A stretch of DNA of 34,600 bases from JAYVIQ01 sp043770215. Its GTDB lineage: Bacteria > Bacteroidota > Bacteroidia > Cytophagales > JAAEPT01. Both the position numbers and the translations under genes were made by a program. Below are positions 7,553-15,065 of this stretch, one piece after another; within the stretch, counting starts at the first letter, position 1, and each line of letters opens with the position of its first letter. The notes beneath the pieces are model-generated. The model ran no database searches. It was not told the origin of the DNA and saw only the letters and a list, made by a program, of their open reading frames with translations. The stretch covers positions 1 to 34,600 of the forward strand of contig JAYVIQ010000066.1 in NCBI GenBank assembly GCA_043770215.1, in the 5' to 3' direction.

Positions 7553-8758
7553 ATGAAAGAGAGTACGCAAAAATCTTTTTATTATTATTTCAAACGTCGC
7601 TTTCTAGCAAATAAACCTGCTATTTTCGGGTTAATTTTTATTTTTTTGTGTTTGTTAGTTTCCTGTTTAGGGTACAGCATCATGCCAGACGGTACCACCA
7701 ATGCTAATAATTCTTTGCCAGAGATAAAGAAAAAAGGAGTTGGTTATGTAGCTCAAATTATTAAAATCAAAAAAAATGTTTTAGTAGAAAAATCCACTTT
7801 TTTAAAAACTATATTTAATGGTTCTGAATCTGAATACATAGAAAAGCCTTTTGACAGTTTACAGTTTGATAATAAAAAAGGATTAGTAAAAATTTTCTTG
7901 GCTGAGGGTAGGGGAGTTTTGACAGAATCTGTAAGTTATGCAGACATCTTATTTAAAATAAAAGGAGAGCCTACTGTTTTTAATGGCATCATACACTTTA
8001 TAGATGTAGATGGAAAAACCAAAAATTATCGTTGCCAAGACCTTAGAGAGAAAATACAAAACGAAAATATTTTTCAAAGAAAATATATCTTAGGTACAGA
8101 TAGCGCGGGTAGAGATTTACTAAGCAGATTGCTCTTTGGCACTAGAGTTTCCTTATTAATTGGTTTGGTTTCTGTACTAGTTTCTTTAGGCTTGGGTATA
8201 TTTTTAGGTGGCATTGCAGGCTATTTTGGTGGCTGGGTAGATAATTTGGTCATGTGGTTTATGACAGTCATATGGTCTGTACCTAGAATAATGCTAGTAA
8301 TTGTTATAGGTATGGCATTGCAAAGCAAGGGACTTTGGGTTGCTTTTGTTGCTGTTGGACTTACGATGTGGACAGAAGTAGCTAGAGTAGTAAGGGGTAG
8401 AATAATGGAAGTTCGTGAAAAACAATACATTACAGCTGCAAAAGTACTGGGTTTAGGAAACCTAAGAATTATATTCGGTCATATTTTGCCAAATATTATG
8501 GGTGCTGTTGTGGTTATTGCCAGTGCAAATTTTGCAGACGCTATACTCATAGAGGCCGGATTAAGCTTCTTGGGTTTAGGGGTACCTCCTCCTGTCCCGT
8601 CTTGGGGGCAAATGGTAAACGAGGGATTTAATCTAATCACCAATTTAAATTGTTGGCACTTAATAGTTTTTCCATCCTCTGCTATATGTTTACTTGTACT
8701 TGCATTTAACTTATTTGGAAACGGGCTTAGAGATGCACTTGACCCTAAAAACCAATAA
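7553..8758 (+). CDS. OppC/DppC-like ABC transporter permease
   Basis: Inner-membrane permease of the peptide/nickel importer type. The 401-aa product has an N-terminal membrane helix (about 22-42) and a long segment without membrane helices (about 45-175), presumably periplasmic. Then comes the hallmark LGTDSAGRDLLSRLL (180-194) and a multi-helix permease core with an EAA loop around 284-303 (EVREKQYITAAKVLGLG). The extra-membrane insert is longer than in enterobacterial OppC, a form I associate with Bacteroidota. No partner permease, binding protein or ATPase is in the window, so the substrate cannot be told. The next gene starts at the base after its stop. Confidence 0.88.
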   Translation: MKESTQKSFYYYFKRRFLANKPAIFGLIFIFLCLLVSCLGYSIMPDGTTNANNSLPEIKKKGVGYVAQIIKIKKNVLVEKSTFLKTIFNGSESEYIEKPFDSLQFDNKKGLVKIFLAEGRGVLTESVSYADILFKIKGEPTVFNGIIHFIDVDGKTKNYRCQDLREKIQNENIFQRKYILGTDSAGRDLLSRLLFGTRVSLLIGLVSVLVSLGLGIFLGGIAGYFGGWVDNLVMWFMTVIWSVPRIMLVIVIGMALQSKGLWVAFVAVGLTMWTEVARVVRGRIMEVREKQYITAAKVLGLGNLRIIFGHILPNIMGAVVVIASANFADAILIEAGLSFLGLGVPPPVPSWGQMVNEGFNLITNLNCWHLIVFPSSAICLLVLAFNLFGNGLRDALDPKNQ

Positions 8759-9919
8759 ATGAATAAATATAAAATAGAGTTAAATTCTCTTCTAGAAATA
8801 ACACAAGCTATAAATGCTAATATTCCTGAAGATCATCTATATAAAGTATTCTATTTTACATGTATTTCTAATTTACATATCAGCGAGCTAGCTCTATTTG
8901 TGTTAGAAAAGGATAGTTTTGTTGAAAAATTTTCGCACGCTCTATCTTTTACAACTAAAGATTTAGAGTTGTTCCAATCCGTAGATTTCGAAGTAAGTAA
9001 AGTAAAATCAATTTATCCAAACATTAATCAAGTATTTCCTGTAAGGCATAAAAAAAAGTTATTGGCTGCACTAGTCTTGGGAAAGCATAATTCTGATGAC
9101 TTAGAGCAGTCCTATTCTTTTTTACAAACCATCTCCAACATAGTGTTAGTAGCTATAGAAAATAAGCGTTTGGCAAGAATCACTTTAGTTCAAGAAAGAT
9201 ACAAAAGAGATCTAGAAATAGCCAGGAGTGTGCAAGAAATGCTTATTCCGTCTAAGTTGCCAAATAATGAGTATTTAAAAGCCGCAGCAACGTATTTGCC
9301 GCATCAATCTATAGGTGGAGATTATTATGATGTAATAAAAGTAGAAGAAAACTATGTTTTTTGCATGGCTGATGTAAGCGGAAAAGGTGTTTCTGCGGCA
9401 CTCATAATGTCTAATTTTCAAGCGTCATTACGTTCATTGTGCAAAGTGACCCACAATGTGGAGGAAATAGCAATAGATTTAAACAAACATTTATTAGAAA
9501 ATGCAATTTCAGACCATTTTGTCACCTGTTTTTTGGCACATTACCATGTAAAAACAAGAGTTCTAACCTATTTAAATGCAGGCCATTGCCCACCTTACCT
9601 AGTCAATAGCCAAAAGTATGAAACGCTTACCAAGGGAGCTTATATGTTGGGTGTTTTTGATGATTTCCCCTCAAACATAAAAGGTGAAGTGGTTATTTCT
9701 CCTGGAGACAAACTCTTTATGTACACAGATGGTGTTTCTGAAACAACAGATGATTTAGGCAATGAATTTGGAGAAGAAAGAATAATAGAATTTTTACGAA
9801 ATACCTTAGAAGAAGAGCTTACAATGAATTTGGCAGATTTAATTATTTGTGTAGACGAATTTAAAGAGAGCCAAGATTATAAAGATGATTTGACTATGTT
9901 GAGTGTTGTGTTTTTTTAA
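8759..9919 (+). CDS. SpoIIE/RsbU-type PP2C serine phosphatase with N-terminal GAF-like region
   Basis: A predicted cytoplasmic serine/threonine phosphatase of the kind that dephosphorylates anti-anti-sigma factors. Residues 1-140 look like a degenerate GAF sensor; a linker helix with DLEIARSVQEMLIP (151-164) leads to the phosphatase core. Metal-binding motifs are present: GGDYYD (186-191), ADVSGKG (204-210), YTDG (322-325) and KDDLTM (375-380), so it should be active. No STAS protein, anti-sigma kinase or sigma gene lies nearby. It starts immediately after the permease stop, implying co-transcription. In Bacteroidota such proteins are common outside classical sigma partner-switching, so the target is open. 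Confidence 0.88.
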   Translation: MNKYKIELNSLLEITQAINANIPEDHLYKVFYFTCISNLHISELALFVLEKDSFVEKFSHALSFTTKDLELFQSVDFEVSKVKSIYPNINQVFPVRHKKKLLAALVLGKHNSDDLEQSYSFLQTISNIVLVAIENKRLARITLVQERYKRDLEIARSVQEMLIPSKLPNNEYLKAAATYLPHQSIGGDYYDVIKVEENYVFCMADVSGKGVSAALIMSNFQASLRSLCKVTHNVEEIAIDLNKHLLENAISDHFVTCFLAHYHVKTRVLTYLNAGHCPPYLVNSQKYETLTKGAYMLGVFDDFPSNIKGEVVISPGDKLFMYTDGVSETTDDLGNEFGEERIIEFLRNTLEEELTMNLADLIICVDEFKESQDYKDDLTMLSVVFF

Positions 9920-9937
9920 CCTAACTATAAAAACAAC

Positions 9938-9956
9938 TCATTTTAAAAAAAAATGA
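9938..9956. terminator. Hairpin between convergent genes
   Basis: Arms 9938-9944 and 9950-9956 (TCATTTT/AAAATGA) with a 5-nt A loop. It lies between the phosphatase stop (9919) and the transglycosylase stop (9959). It is all AT but for one pair, so it is a weak candidate for a bidirectional terminator. Confidence 0.35.
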
Positions 9957-9958
9957 AT

Positions 9959-10687
9959 TTAAAGATTGTACCTATCTCTATTTTCATAAATATGCTTTAT
10001 GGCCATAAGTCTAAAAATGTAGGTGTATGTTTCTTCATTCCAACTGGCAGTATAAAAATTAGAATACAAAACAGGGTTGTTTGTCATTTTAGAATCTACC
10101 CTACCTAGTCCAGAATTAAAAGCTGCGGCCGTTAAGGTCCATGAATTAAGGCTTTTATTCATTTGATTAAGATATGAACAAGCTGCTTGAGTGCTTTTTT
10201 TTAAGTCTAATCTTTCATCCAAACTATCATTTACCACTAAGCCATAATTTTGCGCTGTAGCAGGCATAAATTGCCAAAATCCCTGAGCTCCTTTTTCAGA
10301 CTTCCCTTTCAAAAATCTACTCTCTATCATGGGTATATATTTCATGTCTTCTGGTAAATTGCATCTAGAGAGTCTTTTTTCTATAGAGGGGAAGTAATAA
10401 TCAGCCCGTCTAAAAAGTTGTTTAAGACCATTTCTGTAGGCTAAAAATTTACGTAATTCTTTGTTAAATTTTTTATAATTAGAGCTTTGGTTTGCAGGCA
10501 TTCTTTCTCCACAGAAATCGAATCTATCTTTTGGAAAATCTACTTTTAGTTGTAAACTTTTTGCCGAAAAATTCTTTTCGATGTATGTAGTAGTCTCCGT
10601 ATTCTTCTTAAAGTAGTTAGACACAAAAAAAACTATCCCTACAAAAGATATTACAACAACAATAAGATTTTGTTTAATCTGGGACAA
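9959..10687 (-). CDS. Membrane-anchored lytic transglycosylase (SLT domain)
   Basis: Predicted murein hydrolase that cleaves glycan strands to 1,6-anhydro-MurNAc ends. The 242-aa product has a single N-terminal membrane helix (about 7-26), a linker, then an SLT lysozyme-like domain (about 110-240). The catalytic Glu122 sits in PMIESRF, followed by GAQGFWQFMPATA (133-145) and AAFNSGLGRV (188-197). No LysM repeats, so it is shorter than MltD. It lies 11 nt after the P-loop NTPase gene and is probably co-transcribed. Confidence 0.88.
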   Translation of the reverse strand: MSQIKQNLIVVVISFVGIVFFVSNYFKKNTETTTYIEKNFSAKSLQLKVDFPKDRFDFCGERMPANQSSNYKKFNKELRKFLAYRNGLKQLFRRADYYFPSIEKRLSRCNLPEDMKYIPMIESRFLKGKSEKGAQGFWQFMPATAQNYGLVVNDSLDERLDLKKSTQAACSYLNQMNKSLNSWTLTAAAFNSGLGRVDSKMTNNPVLYSNFYTASWNEETYTYIFRLMAIKHIYENRDRYNL

Positions 10688-10698
10688 TATTTTTAAAA

Positions 10699-11247
10699 TT
10701 AATTCCTGTATACATCTAAATTTAGCTCAGAAATTACAAATTCCACTCTTTTTTCAACAGAAACTTTTGGAATTTCTATCAAATCAAAGCCATAGTTTAG
10801 ATATACTTGCTTTATCATTTCAGAAATCTCTAATGCTTCTGCAAGAGTTTCTTTCCTTTCTTGGTCTGTGGTATAAATTTCTTTCCAATACGGGGTGTAA
10901 AACACTTTTTTATGATACATCATTGAATTAGTTATGTTGGCATATTTTACCTTATCGTAACTAATTTTAGACACTTGTAAATAAGCTTCAACATCTATTG
11001 TGCTCCTATCTAAAAAATAGAATTCGTTTTTAAAAATTGTATTTTGCATTTCTATCATAACAAGATCAGAAAAAGCTAAAATATCTTTCCATGGAAGTTT
11101 TTCGCTGCCTAAGATGAGCTGCGTTTTGATTACTTCTCTAGCTTTTTCTGGCATAATACAATACCCTTTTTTTTCTAAACAAGCAATTATAGATGTTTTT
11201 CCACTACCTGGTCCTCCAGTAATGATGATTTTATTGCAAGAAGTCAT
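10699..11247 (-). CDS. P-loop NTPase (AAA_28-like)
   Basis: A 182-aa single-domain protein with the Walker A GGPGSGKT at 11-18 and an early EKKGY segment, as in the AAA_28 family of small predicted ATPases or kinases. A YFLDRS segment near 77-82 resembles the Walker B/lid region of nucleoside-kinase-like folds. No membrane segment. The cellular role of this family is not established. It stands first in a two-gene unit with the transglycosylase; nothing in the sequence explains that pairing. Confidence 0.7.
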   Translation of the reverse strand: MTSCNKIIITGGPGSGKTSIIACLEKKGYCIMPEKAREVIKTQLILGSEKLPWKDILAFSDLVMIEMQNTIFKNEFYFLDRSTIDVEAYLQVSKISYDKVKYANITNSMMYHKKVFYTPYWKEIYTTDQERKETLAEALEISEMIKQVYLNYGFDLIEIPKVSVEKRVEFVISELNLDVYRN

Positions 11248-11647
11248 GTTATTTTTTTTCTAATTTAATTCAAATTTTATAAAACAAAGAATTTCATTTT
11301 TAATTGTTAAGCTGTATTTGTTTTAGTTCCAAGAAAAAATATTTTTGTAAAACTTTTATTAGACCCTGTATAATTTACTGATACCGTTTTTTTGTGTTGT
11401 TTTAACGGTAACTAAATGCAAAGGTTAGAAAGAAGTAAGAAAAATTATTGCTAGGTTTTGGTATAAATAGTTTTTTTCAATGCTTGATATTTTCCTGTAT
11501 GGTCATTTATTTCTATGGCTTCAAACCATATTTAGGTTTATGTTTTAAAGGATTATGAGTTTAAGCAATTTGAAATTTACATACAGTTTGCTCTACCAAT
11601 GATTTTATCGGTAGGTATATCTAAATACACAACATTATTTTGTGTAG
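11248..11647. other. 400-base gap without a recognised gene; hairpins only
   Basis: No convincing coding frame on either strand and no tRNA-like fold. Inverted repeats seen: 11382-11388 with 11404-11410 (TACCGTT/AACGGTA, 15-nt loop); 11593-11597 with 11610-11614 (CTACC/GGTAG); and 11626-11632 with 11640-11646 (TACACAA/TTGTGTA). The last sits directly after the stop of the lipoprotein gene on the minus strand and may serve as its terminator, though no good T run follows. Confidence 0.5.
11626..11646 (-). terminator. Hairpin just after the LEA-like lipoprotein gene
   Basis: Perfect 7-bp arms TACACAA/TTGTGTA with a 7-nt loop, 1 nt beyond the stop codon of the minus-strand gene. The following bases on that strand are only moderately T-rich, so terminator function is uncertain. 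Confidence 0.4.
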
Positions 11648-12226
11648 CTAAAAAGACTTATAAAATTTCATTATCTCAATAAAACCAGGGTAAGGTATGT
11701 TTACAGAGGCAACAGATAAGTAGGGTTTTATAAATATTTTTAAATCTTTAGGATTTCCATTTTGATCTAGAACATTTTTTGCCAAACTCTTGAGTTCATC
11801 TAATTTATATTTACTTAGCGTAGAGTATACATCAGAAGAAACCGCAAAATTAAAATTTGTGTTAGACTGTGCAGGTATTTTTATTGGATCATTGGCAGTA
11901 CCTGAAAGTGCCTCCTCATCTTTTATGTTTATTTTCCAATCAAATTTTATCATTTGGGCTTCTCTAGCGTTTGGATTGTTGCCATTTAAACCTAAGTCTA
12001 GGGAAAGGGGTAGTTGTTTTCTGGACAAAGATTCAAGTATTTTTAGGCCCTCTGCTAAACCAAGAACAGTTTCTCCGCCAGGGTTAATCTTTACACCTGC
12101 AATAGTAATGGAATTAATTTGGTTTAATTTGAACTCGCAAGTTGAGAGTGCTTTCATTTTAAGCAAACCGCAAGAGCTGACTATTAAAACAATACAAATT
12201 GTGGAGGAAATCAAAACCTTTTTTAG
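11648..12226 (-). CDS. LEA type 2 (WHy)-like lipoprotein
   Basis: Predicted lipoprotein with a late-embryogenesis-abundant type 2 fold, a class of small beta-sandwich proteins of unclear role in bacteria. From the chosen start the product is 192 aa: MLKKVLISS, a hydrophobic stretch, then a lipobox ending SSC with Cys20. The body has repeated strands such as INSITIAGVKINPGG and LGLNGNNPNA. A longer frame reaches 12274, but the start at 12226 gives a proper signal peptide. It also leaves room for the -7-like element at 12253-12260, which would lie inside the longer frame. Divergent from the YfiR-like gene. Confidence 0.68.
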   Translation of the reverse strand, partial: LKKVLISSTICIVLIVSSCGLLKMKALSTCEFKLNQINSITIAGVKINPGGETVLGLAEGLKILESLSRKQLPLSLDLGLNGNNPNAREAQMIKFDWKINIKDEEALSGTANDPIKIPAQSNTNFNFAVSSDVYSTLSKYKLDELKSLAKNVLDQNGNPKDLKIFIKPYLSVASVNIPYPGFIEIMKFYKSF

Positions 12227-12252
12227 CATACTAGCGTTAGTGTAATACGACT

Positions 12253-12260
12253 CAAATTTA
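12253..12260 (-). promoter_or_regulatory. Candidate -7 element for the LEA-like lipoprotein
   Basis: On the minus strand this reads TAAATTTG, matching TAnnTTTG. Transcription would start near 12248, about 22 nt before the ATG at 12226. No good -33 element is seen at the usual spacing, so this is tentative. Confidence 0.4.
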
Positions 12261-12300
12261 GTTGTATTTATCAAAAAACTAGTGTAAATTCAAACATAAA

Positions 12301-12831
12301 ATGCTCAAAATGAAAAAAGTTTTTTACATATTCATTTGTTTACTTCTTTTAGTGAGTTTGTCTAGCTCTACTAACTCACAAAAATATGATGCAAAATTAT
12401 TTAGTTGCATAAATAAAGTAATTAGATTAATAGAATGGGAAACAAAAAATACATCTGCTTCTTTTGATATAGGTTTTATGGGAGATCATCATTTATTTGT
12501 ATTAACTCAGGATTATTTTAGAGGAAAAACGCACAATAATAAACCAATAAAAGTAGTACACTATCTAAATTCATCTCAATTAGAAAAAATGCCTCCCAAA
12601 GTACTTTACATGGGCAAACATAAACATGATATTTCTAAGTTAAATATAATCTGTAACAGTAAACATATTTTTTCTATTTCAGACAATCAAACATTTAGAA
12701 ATGATATCCCGCTTATTCTTTTGAAATTAAATGGTGCTATTGTAGATATTCTTGTGAATAAAACTGAAGCTGATAAACAATCTTTCAGGCTCAGTTACCA
12801 CCTATTGCGTGCTGCAAAAGAGGTGAAATAG
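12301..12831 (+). CDS. YfiR-like (DUF4154) periplasmic protein
   Basis: A 176-aa protein with an N-terminal signal peptide (MKKVFYIFICLLLLVSL within residues 4-20) and the DUF4154/YfiR pattern: an early KVIRLIEW segment, GDHHLF, a KPIKVVHYLN segment around 80-88, and a later SISDN region. In Pseudomonas, YfiR is a periplasmic inhibitor of the diguanylate cyclase YfiN. Here the partner in the operon is a histidine kinase whose extracytoplasmic part resembles that of YfiN, so YfiR probably controls the kinase. Its stop is 1 nt before the kinase start codon. Confidence 0.8.
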   Translation: MLKMKKVFYIFICLLLLVSLSSSTNSQKYDAKLFSCINKVIRLIEWETKNTSASFDIGFMGDHHLFVLTQDYFRGKTHNNKPIKVVHYLNSSQLEKMPPKVLYMGKHKHDISKLNIICNSKHIFSISDNQTFRNDIPLILLKLNGAIVDILVNKTEADKQSFRLSYHLLRAAKEVK

Positions 12832-12832
12832 T

Positions 12833-14692
12833 ATGCAGTTTTCTTTCAAAAACATATCTATCCGATATAAAATTACCATAATGGTAATGATTTCTTGTAC
12901 TTTTACTCTAGCCGCAGGTTTTACTATAGCCCTTAGAAATGACATAAACTTACTAAGAAAAGATTTTGAAGACCTAACCAGTACTAAGGCAAAGTTGATT
13001 GGCGAATACGCGATTTCATCCCTTTTAAATCATGATAAAGAAGGTTGTGAGAAAATACTAAGAATAGGTACAAATTGTCTAAATTATAGATCTATAGAAG
13101 TTTATGACGAAAACGGAGATTTATTTTCTAAACTAGGGGCCATATCAGTAAAGTCCATTCCGTCTCACATAAGGCTTTTAACAGATAGTGTTAATTATGA
13201 AGCAAATGAAAATGAGTTAAAACTAAGTCATGTTATTAGGCATAATAATGATGTTTTTGGATACATAACTCTGCATACTTCTACAGAAGTGTTAGAAGAG
13301 GAAATAAAGAATGACATAAAGGTTTTGTTTTGGGCTGCTTTTTTTATCATTTTAGTGGGGGGATTCTTGGTTTTTTATGCTCAAAGAACTATTAGCGAGC
13401 CTATTTTTAGGTTGACAAACTACCTTAGTTTTGTGGCAGAAAATTCTAATACTTCTAAAACCATACAAGTAAAAAGAACAGACGAAGTGGGTAACATGTA
13501 CCTAGCTGTAAATAAACTATTGCAAAGTGTTCAGAAAAACGGTAGACAAAGAGATGAGTATTTATCTACTATTGAAAAAAACAATGCTAAACTTGGTAGA
13601 ACGTTAGATGCTTTTTCTGACGGGCACTGGGAGTATGATTTAAAATTAAACTCTTGGTTTTTTAGTACAGCCTGGCTCGAAACTTTTGGGTATAAAAAAT
13701 CTAGTTTTGATTTCTCTAATGATTTTGTAGAGAAAATTATCCATCCAGATGATTTAGAAATTTATAAAGAAGCCCTAAATGACCATCTCACGGAGCAAAA
13801 AGAATACTTTGATTGTGATTTTAGACTCTTAGGTAAAAAGGGGGGGTATCGTTGGGTTAATTTTAAAGGCCATTGGGTAGAAAAAGAAAATGGACTCATT
13901 ACAGATATGCTTGGTATTACTGTAGATATTCAGCACAATAAGGAGGAAGAAGAGTCTGTTTTAATTAAGAATGAGCGAAAACTAAATGAAACCAAACTAA
14001 AAGCCTTAAGTCATATGGTTTCGGGGATTTCGCACAGTTTAAAAAATTTACTTAGCCCTATATTTGGTTATGCAGATTTTGGTCTTATGACCGTAAATAA
14101 TAATGAACAACTGAAAAAAGAATTGAAAATCATAAAACAAGCCGCTAAAAATGCAGATCAAATTATAGATGATATGTTATTATTTGCAGGAGCTAATAAT
14201 TTTTCTTTATGCAGAATAGATCTTATCCCTATCATAACTACGTTATTGGAAAACTGGGAAGACAATAACAAACATATTAACTTTGAGTTAAAAACTACGT
14301 TAAACCATGCTACTATCATGGGAGATGAACGTAAGATATTACAGGCAATAGATCATATTTTGAAAAACGCTTATGCTGCCAGTTTTGAGAAAGATTCTGT
14401 TTTGATAGAATTGGATTATATTGTGGTTGAAAACGAAAACAAAATTTTCTTTGATGAGATTCCTTTTGGAGAGTATGTTTCTTTAAAAGTGATAGATTTT
14501 GGTGAAGGGATTGAGAGAGAGAACTTACAAAAAATTTTTGAACCCTTTTATACAACCAAACCAATTGGTACGGGCGTTGGTTTGGGGTTATCTGTTACAA
14601 AAGGAATAATTTCTTCTCATAATGGATATATTATAATAAAAAGTGATATATTTAAAGGGACAATAACACATATACTTTTACCAACTTTATAA
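12833..14692 (+). CDS. Membrane histidine kinase with CHASE8-like sensor, HAMP and PAS domains
   Basis: A 619-aa inner-membrane sensor kinase. Order: membrane helix (about 12-33), extracytoplasmic CHASE8-like domain (about 35-160, with IGEYAISSLLNHDKE and IEVYDENGDLFSKLG), second helix (163-183), HAMP-like linker (184-240), PAS with PAC tail (about 255-370). Then a dimerisation segment with phospho-acceptor His401 in SGISHSLKNLLSP, and a HATPase domain with the N box LKNAYAA (510-516), DFGEGI (555-560) and GTGVGLGLS (579-587). All kinase residues are present. It lies between the YfiR-like gene and a response regulator, with 1-nt gaps on both sides, so the three form one unit. Confidence 0.9.
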   Translation: MQFSFKNISIRYKITIMVMISCTFTLAAGFTIALRNDINLLRKDFEDLTSTKAKLIGEYAISSLLNHDKEGCEKILRIGTNCLNYRSIEVYDENGDLFSKLGAISVKSIPSHIRLLTDSVNYEANENELKLSHVIRHNNDVFGYITLHTSTEVLEEEIKNDIKVLFWAAFFIILVGGFLVFYAQRTISEPIFRLTNYLSFVAENSNTSKTIQVKRTDEVGNMYLAVNKLLQSVQKNGRQRDEYLSTIEKNNAKLGRTLDAFSDGHWEYDLKLNSWFFSTAWLETFGYKKSSFDFSNDFVEKIIHPDDLEIYKEALNDHLTEQKEYFDCDFRLLGKKGGYRWVNFKGHWVEKENGLITDMLGITVDIQHNKEEEESVLIKNERKLNETKLKALSHMVSGISHSLKNLLSPIFGYADFGLMTVNNNEQLKKELKIIKQAAKNADQIIDDMLLFAGANNFSLCRIDLIPIITTLLENWEDNNKHINFELKTTLNHATIMGDERKILQAIDHILKNAYAASFEKDSVLIELDYIVVENENKIFFDEIPFGEYVSLKVIDFGEGIERENLQKIFEPFYTTKPIGTGVGLGLSVTKGIISSHNGYIIIKSDIFKGTITHILLPTL

Positions 14693-14693
14693 A

Positions 14694-15065
14694 ATGACCA
14701 ACATAGATAAGCATATATTAGTTGTTGATGATGAAGAAATCAACACGGCACTTTTTGATAAAATGATTCGTCATTTAGGTTATAAAGTAACTGTAACAGT
14801 AGATAGTCTAAAGGCATTGAAGTTATTTAAAGAATCACCGGATAAGTTTGATTTGATATTAGCAGACCAAACTATGCCAAATTTAACTGGCTCTGAACTT
14901 TGCATTGAAGTAAAAAAAATAAATCCTAATATACCCGTTATTATCATAACAGGTACTGCTAATATGGATTTTGATATACTAAGAGAGGCAGGTGTAAAAG
15001 AAGTGATTCTTAAACCAGTAAGGCTCAATGCAATAAAAGAATCTTTAGCCAAATATTTAGATTAA
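14694..15065 (+). CDS. Single-domain response regulator (CheY-like)
   Basis: A 123-aa receiver domain with no output domain. The acidic pair Asp12/Asp13, the phospho-acceptor Asp58 in LILADQTMP, Thr86 in IITGT and Lys107 in LKPV are all in place. It starts 1 nt after the kinase stop, so the kinase is its likely phospho-donor. With no effector domain it must act by protein contact or pass the phosphate on. Its TAA overlaps the stop codon of bshA on the other strand within the four bases TTAA (15062-15065). Confidence 0.93.
   Translation: MTNIDKHILVVDDEEINTALFDKMIRHLGYKVTVTVDSLKALKLFKESPDKFDLILADQTMPNLTGSELCIEVKKINPNIPVIIITGTANMDFDILREAGVKEVILKPVRLNAIKESLAKYLD

Noticed and set aside
11790..12245. 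151-codon plus-strand open frame opposite the LEA-like lipoprotein
   Set aside because: It is antisense to a gene with a clear signal peptide and lipobox, it has no recognisable family pattern, and its composition is that of a shadow frame.
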